In this document: piece by piece, positions 1-8,543 of the stretch
Position numbering within the stretch: the stretch's first letter is position 1
Layout of the letters: the number at the start of each line of letters is the position of its first letter
Origin: CAZDCD01 sp964503885
Lineage (GTDB): Bacteria; Bacteroidota; Bacteroidia; Bacteroidales; UBA10428
Length of the DNA stretch: 11,623 nucleotides
Assembly (NCBI GenBank): GCA_964503885.1
Contig: CAZDCD010000047.1
Span: 1-11,623 of the forward strand
Direction: 5' to 3'
Program-made: the position numbers and the translations under genes
The notes under the pieces: generated by a model
The model's input: the letters and a program-made list of their open reading frames with translations, nothing else
Databases searched by the model: none
What the model was told of the DNA's origin: nothing

Positions 1-1002
1 TTACCTATGCCTGATTATTACGGCGCAATGTCGGTACCTGATCAGGGTGGTTTCCAGTCACCTTACGTTAACCTTGGTGAAATGGAAAACAGAGGGGTTG
101 ACCTGTCTCTTAACACAATAAATATCCAAAATGCCGGTGGATTTACATGGACATCGAACCTGGTATTTTCAACATATAAAAACAAACTTACAAAACTGGC
201 TGATGAAAATGCCGCTATTTACCAGATTATTGAATTCAATCAAACCATTACCAAGACTGCTGTAGGGGGACCTGTCGGCCGGTTCTACGGATATGTGACA
301 GATGGTATTTTCCAGACTGAGGAAGAAATACAAAACTCCCCGGTACAAGGTGATGGCACAATCGATGAAACCAATGGCACATGGATCGGCGATATCAAGT
401 TTAAAGATCTCAGCGGACCAAACGGCGTGCCTGATAGTGTCGTTGATGATTATGACCGTACATACATCGGCAATCCCCATCCTGATTTTACATTCAGTTT
501 CACAAACCGGTTATCATATAAAAATTTCGACCTGAATATTTCACTTTTCGGATCGTATGGTAATGATATTTACAACTACAACAGGAAAAATTATGAAGGA
601 ATGGGTGATATATACGGAAACCCATCAGTAGATGTAGCGAATCGTTTCAGGGAAGGTATAAATACCAATACTGATATTCCCCGTTTTGTATTCAGCGATC
701 CGAATGATAATGCAAGGATTTCTGACCGGTTTATCGAGGACGGTTCATTTTTGCGTATTCAAAATATAACACTGGGTTATACGCTTCCTGCTTCAATACT
801 TGGAAAAACCAAAGTAATTTCTGGCATAAGGACCTACTTTACTGTACAGAACCTGTACACATTTACTAAATATAAAGGATATGATCCTCTTATCGGAACT
901 CAAACTAATGCAACGGGAAACAATGCATTATTGATGGGTATTGATAATGGCCGTTATCCTGTGGCACGTACATACATGATAGGCCTTTCGCTTAATTTTT
1001 AA
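1..1002 (+). CDS. SusC-family TonB-dependent outer-membrane transporter, C-terminal part
   Basis: This is the last 333 residues of a SusC/RagA-type transporter, which imports glycan oligosaccharides across the outer membrane using TonB energy together with its SusD lid. The frame is open from the first base, so the Met at position 7 is internal and not a start. Only beta-barrel sequence is present; the signal peptide, carboxypeptidase-like domain, TonB box and plug lie outside the window. Family marks visible are YVNLGEMENRGVDLSL near the beginning, the GDIKFKDLSGPNGVPDSVVDDYDRTYIGNPHPDF region, which matches the usual calcium-site-like loop followed by IGNPxPD, and a terminal barrel strand ending in Phe (GLSLNF). 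SusD begins 25 bases downstream on the same strand, the standard susCD arrangement. SusC identity is very secure; the substrate is unknown. Full-length relatives are about 1000 residues. Confidence 0.95.
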   Translation, partial: LPMPDYYGAMSVPDQGGFQSPYVNLGEMENRGVDLSLNTINIQNAGGFTWTSNLVFSTYKNKLTKLADENAAIYQIIEFNQTITKTAVGGPVGRFYGYVTDGIFQTEEEIQNSPVQGDGTIDETNGTWIGDIKFKDLSGPNGVPDSVVDDYDRTYIGNPHPDFTFSFTNRLSYKNFDLNISLFGSYGNDIYNYNRKNYEGMGDIYGNPSVDVANRFREGINTNTDIPRFVFSDPNDNARISDRFIEDGSFLRIQNITLGYTLPASILGKTKVISGIRTYFTVQNLYTFTKYKGYDPLIGTQTNATGNNALLMGIDNGRYPVARTYMIGLSLNF

Positions 1003-1027
1003 TAATGAGAACTTAAAAATATTTGAA

Positions 1028-2584
1028 ATGAAACACTATAAAATATTTATCATATTCATGTTGTTTGTCTTGGCAACAGCATGTTCCAAGGATTTCATCG
1101 ACAATCCCCCGGAAGACGCTATTACTGTTGACAACTTTTACAATACTGATGCACAGGTCCTAGCAGGAAGCGCTAGTTTATACAACTATCCATGGTTCCA
1201 TTTTAACTCAATATTTATCCTTTGCATTGATGTATATGCGGGCAATGCACTGGGAAACTACTCAGATATAGGGGAGTTTGAAAACTTTGCAGTTCACCAG
1301 GGGAACCAGTTTGCTTCAGAAGGCTGGCAATCGTTTTTCCTTGTTGTGGCTTATGCCAATAACCAGCTTTATGCTCTTGAAAATAAAACCGGTCAGGATG
1401 TGACACAGGAAGTAAAGAACTGGTCCAGGGGAGAGGCCCTGTTTATGCGTGCCCTGGCATACTTTTACCTGGTAAGGACATGGGGCGCTGTACCTATCCT
1501 TGAGGACGTAAGTGTTTACGGTACCAATGCACCTATTTACAGAAACAGGGTTGAAGATGTTTATACTCTTATCATCAGGGACCTTAAAGAAGCAGCTGAA
1601 TTATTGCCTCCGGGCTGGCCAAGTTCCGATGCCGGCCGTGTTACTTCAGGTGCGGCAAACGGTATCCTGTCTAAAGTTTATCTGACGCTAGGCGACTATA
1701 CCAATACCCTTGCCTATGCCAATAAAGTAATTCAAAGCAATCTGTATTCCTTAATGCCGAATTACGGGGACATTTTCAATAACCCTAATAATGATAATTG
1801 CGTTGAATCGGTTTTTGAACTTCAATTTGTTTCGCCCCCGCAAGGCAGTCACTGGGGATATTGTAACACACACCAGGCATATCTTGCAGGAGCAAGTAAA
1901 ATAACCAATAACAATCCAACAGACGGATGGGCAAGCTTTATCCCCTCAAATGATTTTCTGAGAGCCTATGAACCAAATGACAATAGAAGGTACTATACAG
2001 TGATGGAAAAGGGCAACTTCTATCCTGAATTAGTTACCAGAGAAGGTGGATACACTGTCGAAAATCCTCTTGGCGGCTCTAACTATGTAGCATTCAGAAA
2101 ATATGTGATCGGTTCGGCTGATGAATATCCGGGAACCGGGTTCATGAATACCTCAATTAATACACATATCTTAAGATACGCTGATGTTCTTTTAATGCGT
2201 GCAGAAGCCATTTTAGGTACTTCGGCATCCACCACTGATGCCACGGCTTTAGGTGATATTAATGCTGTAAGGGCCCGTGCCGGACTTCCTGCTCTCAGTT
2301 CGATTACACTTGACGATATCTTACATGAAAGAAGAATGGAACTTGTAATTGAAGGCGATCGCTGGTATGACCTTACCCGGATCAACAGAACCAAAGCAAT
2401 TGAAATACTTTCGAATACTGACCGTGCTTACCTTGTCGACAGTAACGATCCTAACAGCGGAACAGGAAACGGAAGGTTTGTCATACCTACTGAAAGTGAC
2501 TTTCTTTTGCCCGTACCTGTTTCCGAATCTGATATAAACCCGCTTCTGAAAGAAGCTCCCGTTCCTTATGAATTCACTAAATAA
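1028..2584 (+). CDS. SusD/RagB-family glycan-binding outer-membrane lipoprotein
   Basis: A 518-residue SusD homologue, the surface lid that binds glycan and delivers it to the SusC barrel. The N-terminus is a lipoprotein signal with lipobox LATAC (acylated Cys19), followed by SKD, an acidic/basic tail typical of Bacteroidota lipoproteins exported to the cell surface. Residues about 132-160 (RGEALFMRALAYFYLVRTWG) are the classic SusD TPR helix. Further TPR-type motifs are LRYADVLLMRAEA near residue 381 and ERRMELVIEGDRWYDLTR near 434. Length is normal for the family and no disruption is seen. The ATG at 1028 is preceded by an A-rich leader rather than a Shine-Dalgarno, as usual in this phylum. 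It is co-transcribed with the upstream SusC gene and the downstream binding protein. The glycan cannot be predicted from sequence alone. Confidence 0.96.
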   Translation: MKHYKIFIIFMLFVLATACSKDFIDNPPEDAITVDNFYNTDAQVLAGSASLYNYPWFHFNSIFILCIDVYAGNALGNYSDIGEFENFAVHQGNQFASEGWQSFFLVVAYANNQLYALENKTGQDVTQEVKNWSRGEALFMRALAYFYLVRTWGAVPILEDVSVYGTNAPIYRNRVEDVYTLIIRDLKEAAELLPPGWPSSDAGRVTSGAANGILSKVYLTLGDYTNTLAYANKVIQSNLYSLMPNYGDIFNNPNNDNCVESVFELQFVSPPQGSHWGYCNTHQAYLAGASKITNNNPTDGWASFIPSNDFLRAYEPNDNRRYYTVMEKGNFYPELVTREGGYTVENPLGGSNYVAFRKYVIGSADEYPGTGFMNTSINTHILRYADVLLMRAEAILGTSASTTDATALGDINAVRARAGLPALSSITLDDILHERRMELVIEGDRWYDLTRINRTKAIEILSNTDRAYLVDSNDPNSGTGNGRFVIPTESDFLLPVPVSESDINPLLKEAPVPYEFTK

Positions 2585-3744
2585 TGATGACAATGATGAA
2601 AACAATTTTTAAGAATATATCAATATTATTATTTGCTATGGCGATGGTTATAGCATCATGTACCAAAGAAGAAACCTTAAATCCGCAGATTTCTGCCGTT
2701 GTCCCGGCAGATTCTACGCTGGTTGGAGCTTCAGGATATCCCGATGATCTGATCTTTATCGAAGGGAATGAATTAAGCAATATTGAAAGTATTATTTTCA
2801 GTGCGGGTGATGCTGAAGTTCCTGTGGTTTTTAACCCAGCGCTGAACTCTGATAAAGTTGTTATATTCAATGTGCCTTTTGACGATGCTCTGGGTAGTGT
2901 ATTTGGTTTACAGCAGATTATCTTTACAAATAAACAGGGTAAATCATTTACACAACCATTCGAGATCCTGCAGCCCGAACCGGAGATCACCGGTTTTAAC
3001 CCGGAAAGGCCTAAAGTAGGAACCAGCGTGATAATCAAGGGTAACTGGTTTCAGAACCTGGTCAGTGTTATCTTTAATGATTCGGCTGCCGATTATAGCC
3101 AGCTTTCATCCAGTGAGATTTCTCTGAAACTTACGGCAAGCGCTATGCCGGCAAATGTTATCGTAACTACTGACGCGGGAAGTGATACCATGTTGCTCGA
3201 CATTAACCTCGGATACAATCTCTACAAATACAATGATCTGGACGGCGGCGGTAAATTTGCCACAAATAACTGGTATACAAGTGGAGACCTGGCAGCTAAT
3301 CCTGTGGTTTTCAGTGATGTAGACGGTATCAGCGGCTTATATGTTCAAATCCTGTGGGATGGAACCACAACAAACACCTGGGGCAATTGTGAGACCTCTG
3401 CAGGTGCAAACCCTGGCATAGCAGAGACGAACCCCGATACCGTCTTTTTTGTTGCGGACTATTTCTGTGTAACTGATACAGGGTCTTCATTCCAAATACA
3501 AATTGATGACGGGATTTCAGTATGGGCCTGCAATTATACATTTACCAGTGAGGATGAAATACACAAATGGGTTACCATTAAGTTGAAACTTTCGGATTTT
3601 GGGTTCGGCTATGACCAATCAAATCAGGAAAACGGGGACATTACTCCGCAAACCATCACAAAGATTAAGATCGGAATCAACGAAACAACGACAGTTCCCA
3701 CAGAAATAAGAGTGGATAACCTGAGGTTTTTTGGGTATTATTAA
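2584..3744 (+). CDS. Surface glycan-binding lipoprotein with two IPT/TIG domains (SGBP type)
   Basis: A 386-residue lipoprotein in the position where PULs encode their extra surface glycan-binding protein. Its start codon overlaps the SusD stop (TAATG), implying translational coupling; several in-frame ATGs (2584, 2587, 2593, 2596) make the exact start uncertain, but all precede the signal peptide. The lipobox is VIASC with Cys26, followed by TKEE, a surface-export signal. Two Ig-like IPT/TIG modules are inferred: residues about 32-125 and 131-207, the second with the typical ITGFNPERPKVGTSVIIKG opening. The C-terminal part, about 212-386, is aromatic-rich and beta-predicted. It resembles the C-terminal glycan-binding domain of SGBP-B-type proteins such as the xyloglucan-binding ones, but that assignment is by general layout only. 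It probably recruits polysaccharide to the SusCD complex. An intrinsic terminator follows directly. Confidence 0.85.
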   Translation: MMTMMKTIFKNISILLFAMAMVIASCTKEETLNPQISAVVPADSTLVGASGYPDDLIFIEGNELSNIESIIFSAGDAEVPVVFNPALNSDKVVIFNVPFDDALGSVFGLQQIIFTNKQGKSFTQPFEILQPEPEITGFNPERPKVGTSVIIKGNWFQNLVSVIFNDSAADYSQLSSSEISLKLTASAMPANVIVTTDAGSDTMLLDINLGYNLYKYNDLDGGGKFATNNWYTSGDLAANPVVFSDVDGISGLYVQILWDGTTTNTWGNCETSAGANPGIAETNPDTVFFVADYFCVTDTGSSFQIQIDDGISVWACNYTFTSEDEIHKWVTIKLKLSDFGFGYDQSNQENGDITPQTITKIKIGINETTTVPTEIRVDNLRFFGYY

Positions 3745-3751
3745 TCTAAAG

Positions 3752-3779
3752 AAAGGCTGCCTTAGGCAGCCTTTTTTTT
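3752..3779 (+). terminator. Rho-independent terminator after the susCD-SGBP operon
   Basis: A perfect 10-base-pair stem (AAAGGCTGCC / GGCAGCCTTT) with a three-base TTA loop is followed directly by a run of eight T. It starts 7 bases after the stop codon of the surface glycan-binding protein. It should end the susC-susD-SGBP transcript and so separates the import genes from the enzyme genes downstream. Confidence 0.93.
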
Positions 3780-3827
3780 ATTTTAATTGTTACTTTTATA
3801 TGTTGATTTAAGGAAAAACAATCAAGT

Positions 3828-5786
3828 ATGAAGGTAATGCATAAATCCAAACACAATCTGATCCTTATTCTATTTCTGTTACTGCTGCAAGCACCGCTAT
3901 TCAGTAAAGTGACGCTGCCAAAACTAATAAGTGACGGCATGGTTTTACAGCGGGATTCCGTAATAAAAATCTGGGGATGGGCAGGCATAGATGAGAAAAT
4001 TTCAGTTCATTTTATAGATTCAACTTACCACACAACTACAAACATCAATGGTGAATGGCATATCATGCTCAACGGTATGAAAGCCGGCGGGCCATATAGC
4101 ATACAAATTATAGATAGCGACACTATCACCATTAAAAATGTTATGATTGGTGATGTCTGGGTTTGTTCCGGCCAGTCGAACATGGAACTTCCCATGAGAA
4201 GAGTTAGCTGGGTTTATCCTGAAATTATTGAAGATTCTGAGAATGAAAACATAAGGCAGTTTTATGTACCCCGGGAATACAATTTCAACGGACCGCAAAA
4301 AGATCTGTCGTCCGGTATCTGGAAATCAGCCGACCCTAAAAATGTTCTCGATTTTTCAGCTGCAGCTTATTTTTTTGCCCGGGCGCTATATAAAAAATTT
4401 AAAGTGCCAATAGGTCTGATCAATACAAGTCTGGGAGGCTCTCCGGCCGAAGCTTGGATTAGTGAGGGTGCTTTGAAAGAATTTCCGGAATACTATGAAG
4501 AGGCACAAAAGTTTAAAGATAGTACCTTGATTGAGCAAATAAAGAATAAAGACAGCCAGAGGATCAACGCCTGGTATACAATGCTGGGAAATGAAGACAA
4601 AGGTTATAACAGCTCTGGTAAACCATGGTATGATGCATCGTTGAATACCTCAGGCTGGGCTGTGATGAACATACCCGGTTATTGGGCAGATACTCCGTTA
4701 GGACCGGTAAACGGTGCGGTATGGTTCAGGAAAAAGGTAAATATTCCACCTTCAATGATTGGGAAACCGGCAAAAATAATTTTAGGACGAATTGTTGATG
4801 CCGATTCAGTATTTATCAACAATGTTTTTGTAGGAACAACTACCTACCAATACCCTCCCAGAAGGTATGATATTCCTCCGGATTTGTTAAGAGCAGGTGA
4901 AAATACAATAGTGGTGCGTGTAATCAGTGAAAGAGGCCGGGGAGGATTTGTCCCGGATAAGCCTTATGAAATAATAACCGGGGATACAAGCATAAATTTA
5001 AAAGGCAAATGGAGCTATTACCTGGGAGCAAAAATGGATCCCCTGGCCGATCAGACTTTTATCCGGTGGAAACCGGCAGGATTATATAATGCCATGATTG
5101 CCCCTTTGTTAGATTATGAAATTAAGGGTGTGATATGGTATCAGGGAGAAGCAAATTGGAAGAATCCTGTTGAATACGGAAAATTATTTCCTGCATTGAT
5201 ATGTAACTGGCGAAACGACTGGCAGGAAGGCGATTTTCCTTTCCTGTTTGTTCAATTGCCAAATTATCAGAAACCTAAAGATGAACCTTCGGAAAGCAAT
5301 TGGGCATTGATCAGGGAAGCTCAACTTAAGACTTTATCGCTGCCCAATACCGGTATGGCTGTTACTATTGATATCGGGGAATGGAACGATATCCACCCGC
5401 TGGATAAAAAAGATGTTGGTGAAAGGCTTGCCGTGGCTGCCGAGAAAGTAGCTTACGGCATTGAAAGCATTGTTGCTTCAGGCCCCCTGTATGAATCGAT
5501 GGAAATTAAAGAGAATAGGATTATACTGTCATTTAAAAATGTGAACGGCGGATTGATCACAAAAGGCGGAGGCGAACCCCAATATTTTTCCATAGCCGGT
5601 CCCGACAAAAAATTTGTTTGGGCAAAAGCAAAAATAGAATATAATAAGGTTGTTATTTGGAACGATAAGGTTTTAAATCCTGTTGCTGTCCGATATGCCT
5701 GGGCTGATGATCCAGAAGGGGCTAACCTTTATAACAAGGCGGGATTGCCTGCGTCTCCTTTCAGAACAGATGATTGGGCGAAATAA
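3828..5786 (+). CDS. Sialate O-acetylesterase-like SGNH carbohydrate esterase, secreted
   Basis: A 652-residue esterase of the sialate O-acetylesterase family (Pfam SASA type), expected to remove acetyl groups from glycans outside the cytoplasm. A signal peptide is clear: Lys-rich start, Leu/Ile core, likely cleavage near Ser26. An Ig-like N-terminal domain (LPKLISDGMVLQRD) comes first. The catalytic block I is GDVWVCSGQSNME with nucleophile Ser114. The second block is VIWYQGEANW (Gln439-Gly440-Glu441). The C-terminal block is EWNDIHPLDKKDVGERLA, with His523 as catalytic base and Asp521 close by. Residues about 260-390 are an inserted beta-sandwich resembling the sugar-binding domain of GH2 enzymes (GAVWFRKKVNIP...), common in longer members. 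Met4 (position 3837) is an alternative start; both precede the signal peptide. The family also includes esterases acting on plant polysaccharides, so sialic acid is not implied. It lies after the operon terminator and probably has its own promoter. Confidence 0.9.
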   Translation: MKVMHKSKHNLILILFLLLLQAPLFSKVTLPKLISDGMVLQRDSVIKIWGWAGIDEKISVHFIDSTYHTTTNINGEWHIMLNGMKAGGPYSIQIIDSDTITIKNVMIGDVWVCSGQSNMELPMRRVSWVYPEIIEDSENENIRQFYVPREYNFNGPQKDLSSGIWKSADPKNVLDFSAAAYFFARALYKKFKVPIGLINTSLGGSPAEAWISEGALKEFPEYYEEAQKFKDSTLIEQIKNKDSQRINAWYTMLGNEDKGYNSSGKPWYDASLNTSGWAVMNIPGYWADTPLGPVNGAVWFRKKVNIPPSMIGKPAKIILGRIVDADSVFINNVFVGTTTYQYPPRRYDIPPDLLRAGENTIVVRVISERGRGGFVPDKPYEIITGDTSINLKGKWSYYLGAKMDPLADQTFIRWKPAGLYNAMIAPLLDYEIKGVIWYQGEANWKNPVEYGKLFPALICNWRNDWQEGDFPFLFVQLPNYQKPKDEPSESNWALIREAQLKTLSLPNTGMAVTIDIGEWNDIHPLDKKDVGERLAVAAEKVAYGIESIVASGPLYESMEIKENRIILSFKNVNGGLITKGGGEPQYFSIAGPDKKFVWAKAKIEYNKVVIWNDKVLNPVAVRYAWADDPEGANLYNKAGLPASPFRTDDWAK

Positions 5787-5806
5787 ATCATCAGGTCTGA
5801 TTTTTT
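5785..5806 (+). terminator. Possible weak terminator after the esterase gene
   Basis: A 6-base-pair AT-rich stem (AAATCA / TGATTT) with a 7-base loop runs into six T. It overlaps the esterase stop codon. The stem is weak, so it may allow readthrough. Confidence 0.3.
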
Positions 5807-5864
5807 CGATTTTCGTATATTTTTTTATTGTATTTTGGTTTTTTGATTAAAAAGCTCCTATTAA

Positions 5865-6156
5865 ATGAACCGACTTATCAGCATCGTAGCTGTGAATGAG
5901 ATATTACCGGAATACAGCAATATACCTATCGGATTGTTGCCGGAATATCATAATCTTAAGTGCAAACATGATACATACGAGAATGCCCAGTTTTTAGCGG
6001 AAATGTGTATGGACAATCGCAGACACCTGCACACTCCCGATAACTTTTCTTATATCATAAGGACAGGTGGAGCAAACCCGCGCTATCAGGGAATAATGGC
6101 AGCCCCTTATCTTTTGCAGGATTGAAGATAATTTGCTTAATCATATTCGGGAATAA
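5865..6156 (+). pseudogene. Decayed beta-carbonic-anhydrase-like gene (internal deletion plus frameshift)
   Basis: An 86-codon reading frame runs from 5865 to 6125 and looks like the first third of a carbonic-anhydrase-like protein of about 200 residues that I recall as common in Bacteroidota. It contains MCMDNR (Cys48, Asp50, Arg52), matching the zinc Cys and the Asp-Arg dyad of beta-carbonic anhydrases, followed by PDNFSYIIRTGGAN. After Tyr74 the text jumps to GIMAAPYL, which resembles the far C-terminus of that family. The central part, including the H-x-x-C zinc ligands, is therefore missing, apparently about 100 codons. The original frame then stops at 6125, while the +1 frame continues as RIEDNLLNHIRE and stops at 6156, which looks like the family's natural end. 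This points to a one-base gain (or two-base loss) around the T run at 6110-6116. I infer a non-functional relic; the family match is from memory, not a search. Confidence 0.68.
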
Positions 6157-6245
6157 CAATTATTACAAATAACGAGTTATATCATATTTCACCCTTTTTT
6201 AGACATAATAATAGAGAATAATCCATAAAACTAAAAGGAATTCAG

Positions 6246-8543
6246 ATGAAATTTATTATTCTCATTACGATAGTTTGTGTTGTATCCTTTAATACAACTG
6301 AAAGCCCTGCACAAATTCAATACCCGGATCTGGCAGGATCAAAGATCAGCAATGAAATATCCAATCAGTTACCGAATCAATACATGCCTGTTATCGGTGT
6401 TTGGATCTGGCGCAATGAACAACTTCTTCCTGACGGATATAAAGAATGGATTGATAAAGCAAGCACACATTCGCCCATTAACCTGTTGATCCCGTTTTTG
6501 CGGTTTCCTGATAAGGAAGTCGTAGATACTTTAATCCATCAGCAGATCAGATTAGCTGCGGAATATGCCGTTGGGCATAATCTGGCGCTGGTTCCTGACC
6601 TTGATGTGCGGTCAGCACGTCGGGCATTTAGAAACGCATATCCCGAAGAACTTCAGGAAATGTTAAGGATCAAAGAAATAAACCTTTCGAAAAGCGATTT
6701 TGTTGAGGCTGTAGTACCCAGCCTTGATCTGAGTGATCATTATACCGGAGGAAATATACCGCACTATATTCCGCTTAGCGGAAGACTTTTAAGGGTTTAC
6801 TCTTATCAAAACGGTCCGGAGGGTGTTCTTGAGGAATCAATTAAAGATATTACCTCGGAATGTAAACTAGTTTTTGCATCAAAAGATTCGGTGAAAGTCA
6901 GGATGCCTGCCTTAAGGAATGCGACACAGAATCCCATCCATGCGAGCGTTATGGTTTCTTTTGTTCATTTATACCCCGATATTTTTGCTCCTCATTTGAT
7001 GGAATTCCAAAAAAAAATTATCAGGCAGTATGCCGATGTGCCCCTGGCCGGAGTCTGTAAGGACGAGTGGGGATTTCCTCCATACTATCCACGGTTTTAT
7101 AGCCAGGGAGTCAATGATTTCTGGTATTCAAAATACCGGGCAAAGGCTTATGCGGAAAAGACGGGCGGACGAGATCTTTTGGCCGATTGTTTATTGATGG
7201 CTAGAAGCTTCAAAGGAAAAGAATCCGAACGGCAGATGGCCATCAACAATTTTATGGAAATGTCAAGGCAGAGGAATAGTGCATTAGAAGAGGATTTTTA
7301 CAATACCGTTAAAGAAGTTTTCGGACCTGATGCGGTAGTTACGGTTCATTCTACCTGGTGGCCCTACCCCGATCGTAATGAATACAAAAAAAATGGTCTT
7401 GACTGGTGGACTACTAAAAGAGACTGGGCACAAACCGATGAATTAGTGCCTTTTGCTGTTCGTACCGCGCTATGTAAGAAGTGGGGAAGCCCGGTATGGT
7501 ATAACATGTATTATAAACAGGATTTACCTTACCAGATCTGGAGTTCCGCACTCGCCGGCGGAAGGATAGACTACCTTCCTTTTCAGTCCATGTTCAGCAA
7601 CGATATTATGCGGGCAGAAAACAGGATAAGGCTTCTGAATTACATCAGTAAAAGTCCGCTGAATTGTCCTGTTGCTGTTATTTTCGGGCATGCAAGCACG
7701 ATGAACTGGGCAGGACCTTATTATGATGACGTGGGGATGCAACTGATCGACAGCCTTTGGAAAGTGGGTTACACTGCTGACCTGATCCCCACCAGTGAAA
7801 TCGAGAATGGTAGTTTGCAGGTCGATTCCGGAGGTTATATCACATATGGTGATCAACAGTATACTGCAGCAGTTCTTTATCACCCAGAATTTGAAAAAAA
7901 TTCAACGGCAGTATTCTTTTCAAAAGCCGATAAAGGAAAAACGACGATGTTCAGGATCGGTAACTGGACGAAAGATTTTAACGGATCACCGGTGAACGGA
8001 AACGATCTGTTGCCCGAATCAATGATCACTTCAGCAAATATTAGCAACGCGTTTAATAAAATAACAGAATTACTTAAAATTCAAAAAATTCCGGTTCAGA
8101 CACCTGCAACAGGAGTAATTGACAATACATATTTCGGTCTCAGGGATTTCAATCATTCATCCTGCTCACCGGCGACAACCGGTTTTTGCCGGCTGATAGA
8201 CGGTACGATAATTCAAATTGCGGGAACCAAGGATATCAGCGGCGATACAATAAGATCAACTGTAAATATCCATGGATATGATGTTTCAACTGATGCCATC
8301 GGAGTTGCTGCGGTGAGATTGGATGAGAAAGGAGAATTGCAGGCTTTGGCAGCCGGTAGCCTGAAATTATTTAAGGCCGGAGATTTTGAAATTCGTCTGG
8401 ATAAACGTTTGGATATTGTGTTGTGGATTAATAAAAACGGGGAATGGCAGGGAGTGGTACAGGAAGATGATGATGATATTCCTGAGGAATTAATGAAGAT
8501 CACAATGAATTGGAGTCGAATCAATCTCCCTAAGCCTTTATAG
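6246..8543 (+). CDS. Secreted glycoside-hydrolase-like protein of unrecognised family
   Basis: A 765-residue protein with a Sec signal peptide (probable SPA|Q cleavage after Ala22). I do not recognise a named family. The layout suggests a glycoside hydrolase with the general GH42 plan. Residues about 40-460 look like a TIM barrel, with IGVWIWRNE at the start, LVPDLDVRSARRAF, VCKDEWGFPPYYP (Asp273, Glu274: candidate acid/base), and VTVHSTWWPYPDR (His368, Trp371, Trp372: candidate sugar-contacting aromatics). About 465-580 (CPVAVIFGHASTMNWAGPYYDDVG) resembles a beta-galactosidase trimerization or glutamine-amidotransferase-like fold. About 610-740 looks like an all-beta C-terminal domain. The ATG at 6246 is preceded by AAAAGGA, a fair ribosome-binding site. 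No transmembrane helix or lipobox is seen. Its place after a SusCD system and an esterase suggests it attacks the same glycan. The assignment as an enzyme is inference and the active-site residues are guesses. Confidence 0.75.
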   Translation: MKFIILITIVCVVSFNTTESPAQIQYPDLAGSKISNEISNQLPNQYMPVIGVWIWRNEQLLPDGYKEWIDKASTHSPINLLIPFLRFPDKEVVDTLIHQQIRLAAEYAVGHNLALVPDLDVRSARRAFRNAYPEELQEMLRIKEINLSKSDFVEAVVPSLDLSDHYTGGNIPHYIPLSGRLLRVYSYQNGPEGVLEESIKDITSECKLVFASKDSVKVRMPALRNATQNPIHASVMVSFVHLYPDIFAPHLMEFQKKIIRQYADVPLAGVCKDEWGFPPYYPRFYSQGVNDFWYSKYRAKAYAEKTGGRDLLADCLLMARSFKGKESERQMAINNFMEMSRQRNSALEEDFYNTVKEVFGPDAVVTVHSTWWPYPDRNEYKKNGLDWWTTKRDWAQTDELVPFAVRTALCKKWGSPVWYNMYYKQDLPYQIWSSALAGGRIDYLPFQSMFSNDIMRAENRIRLLNYISKSPLNCPVAVIFGHASTMNWAGPYYDDVGMQLIDSLWKVGYTADLIPTSEIENGSLQVDSGGYITYGDQQYTAAVLYHPEFEKNSTAVFFSKADKGKTTMFRIGNWTKDFNGSPVNGNDLLPESMITSANISNAFNKITELLKIQKIPVQTPATGVIDNTYFGLRDFNHSSCSPATTGFCRLIDGTIIQIAGTKDISGDTIRSTVNIHGYDVSTDAIGVAAVRLDEKGELQALAAGSLKLFKAGDFEIRLDKRLDIVLWINKNGEWQGVVQEDDDDIPEELMKITMNWSRINLPKPL

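Noticed and set aside
7524..7883. Antisense 119-codon open frame within the 765-residue gene.
   Set aside because: It lies wholly inside a well-supported coding region and has no recognisable protein features.
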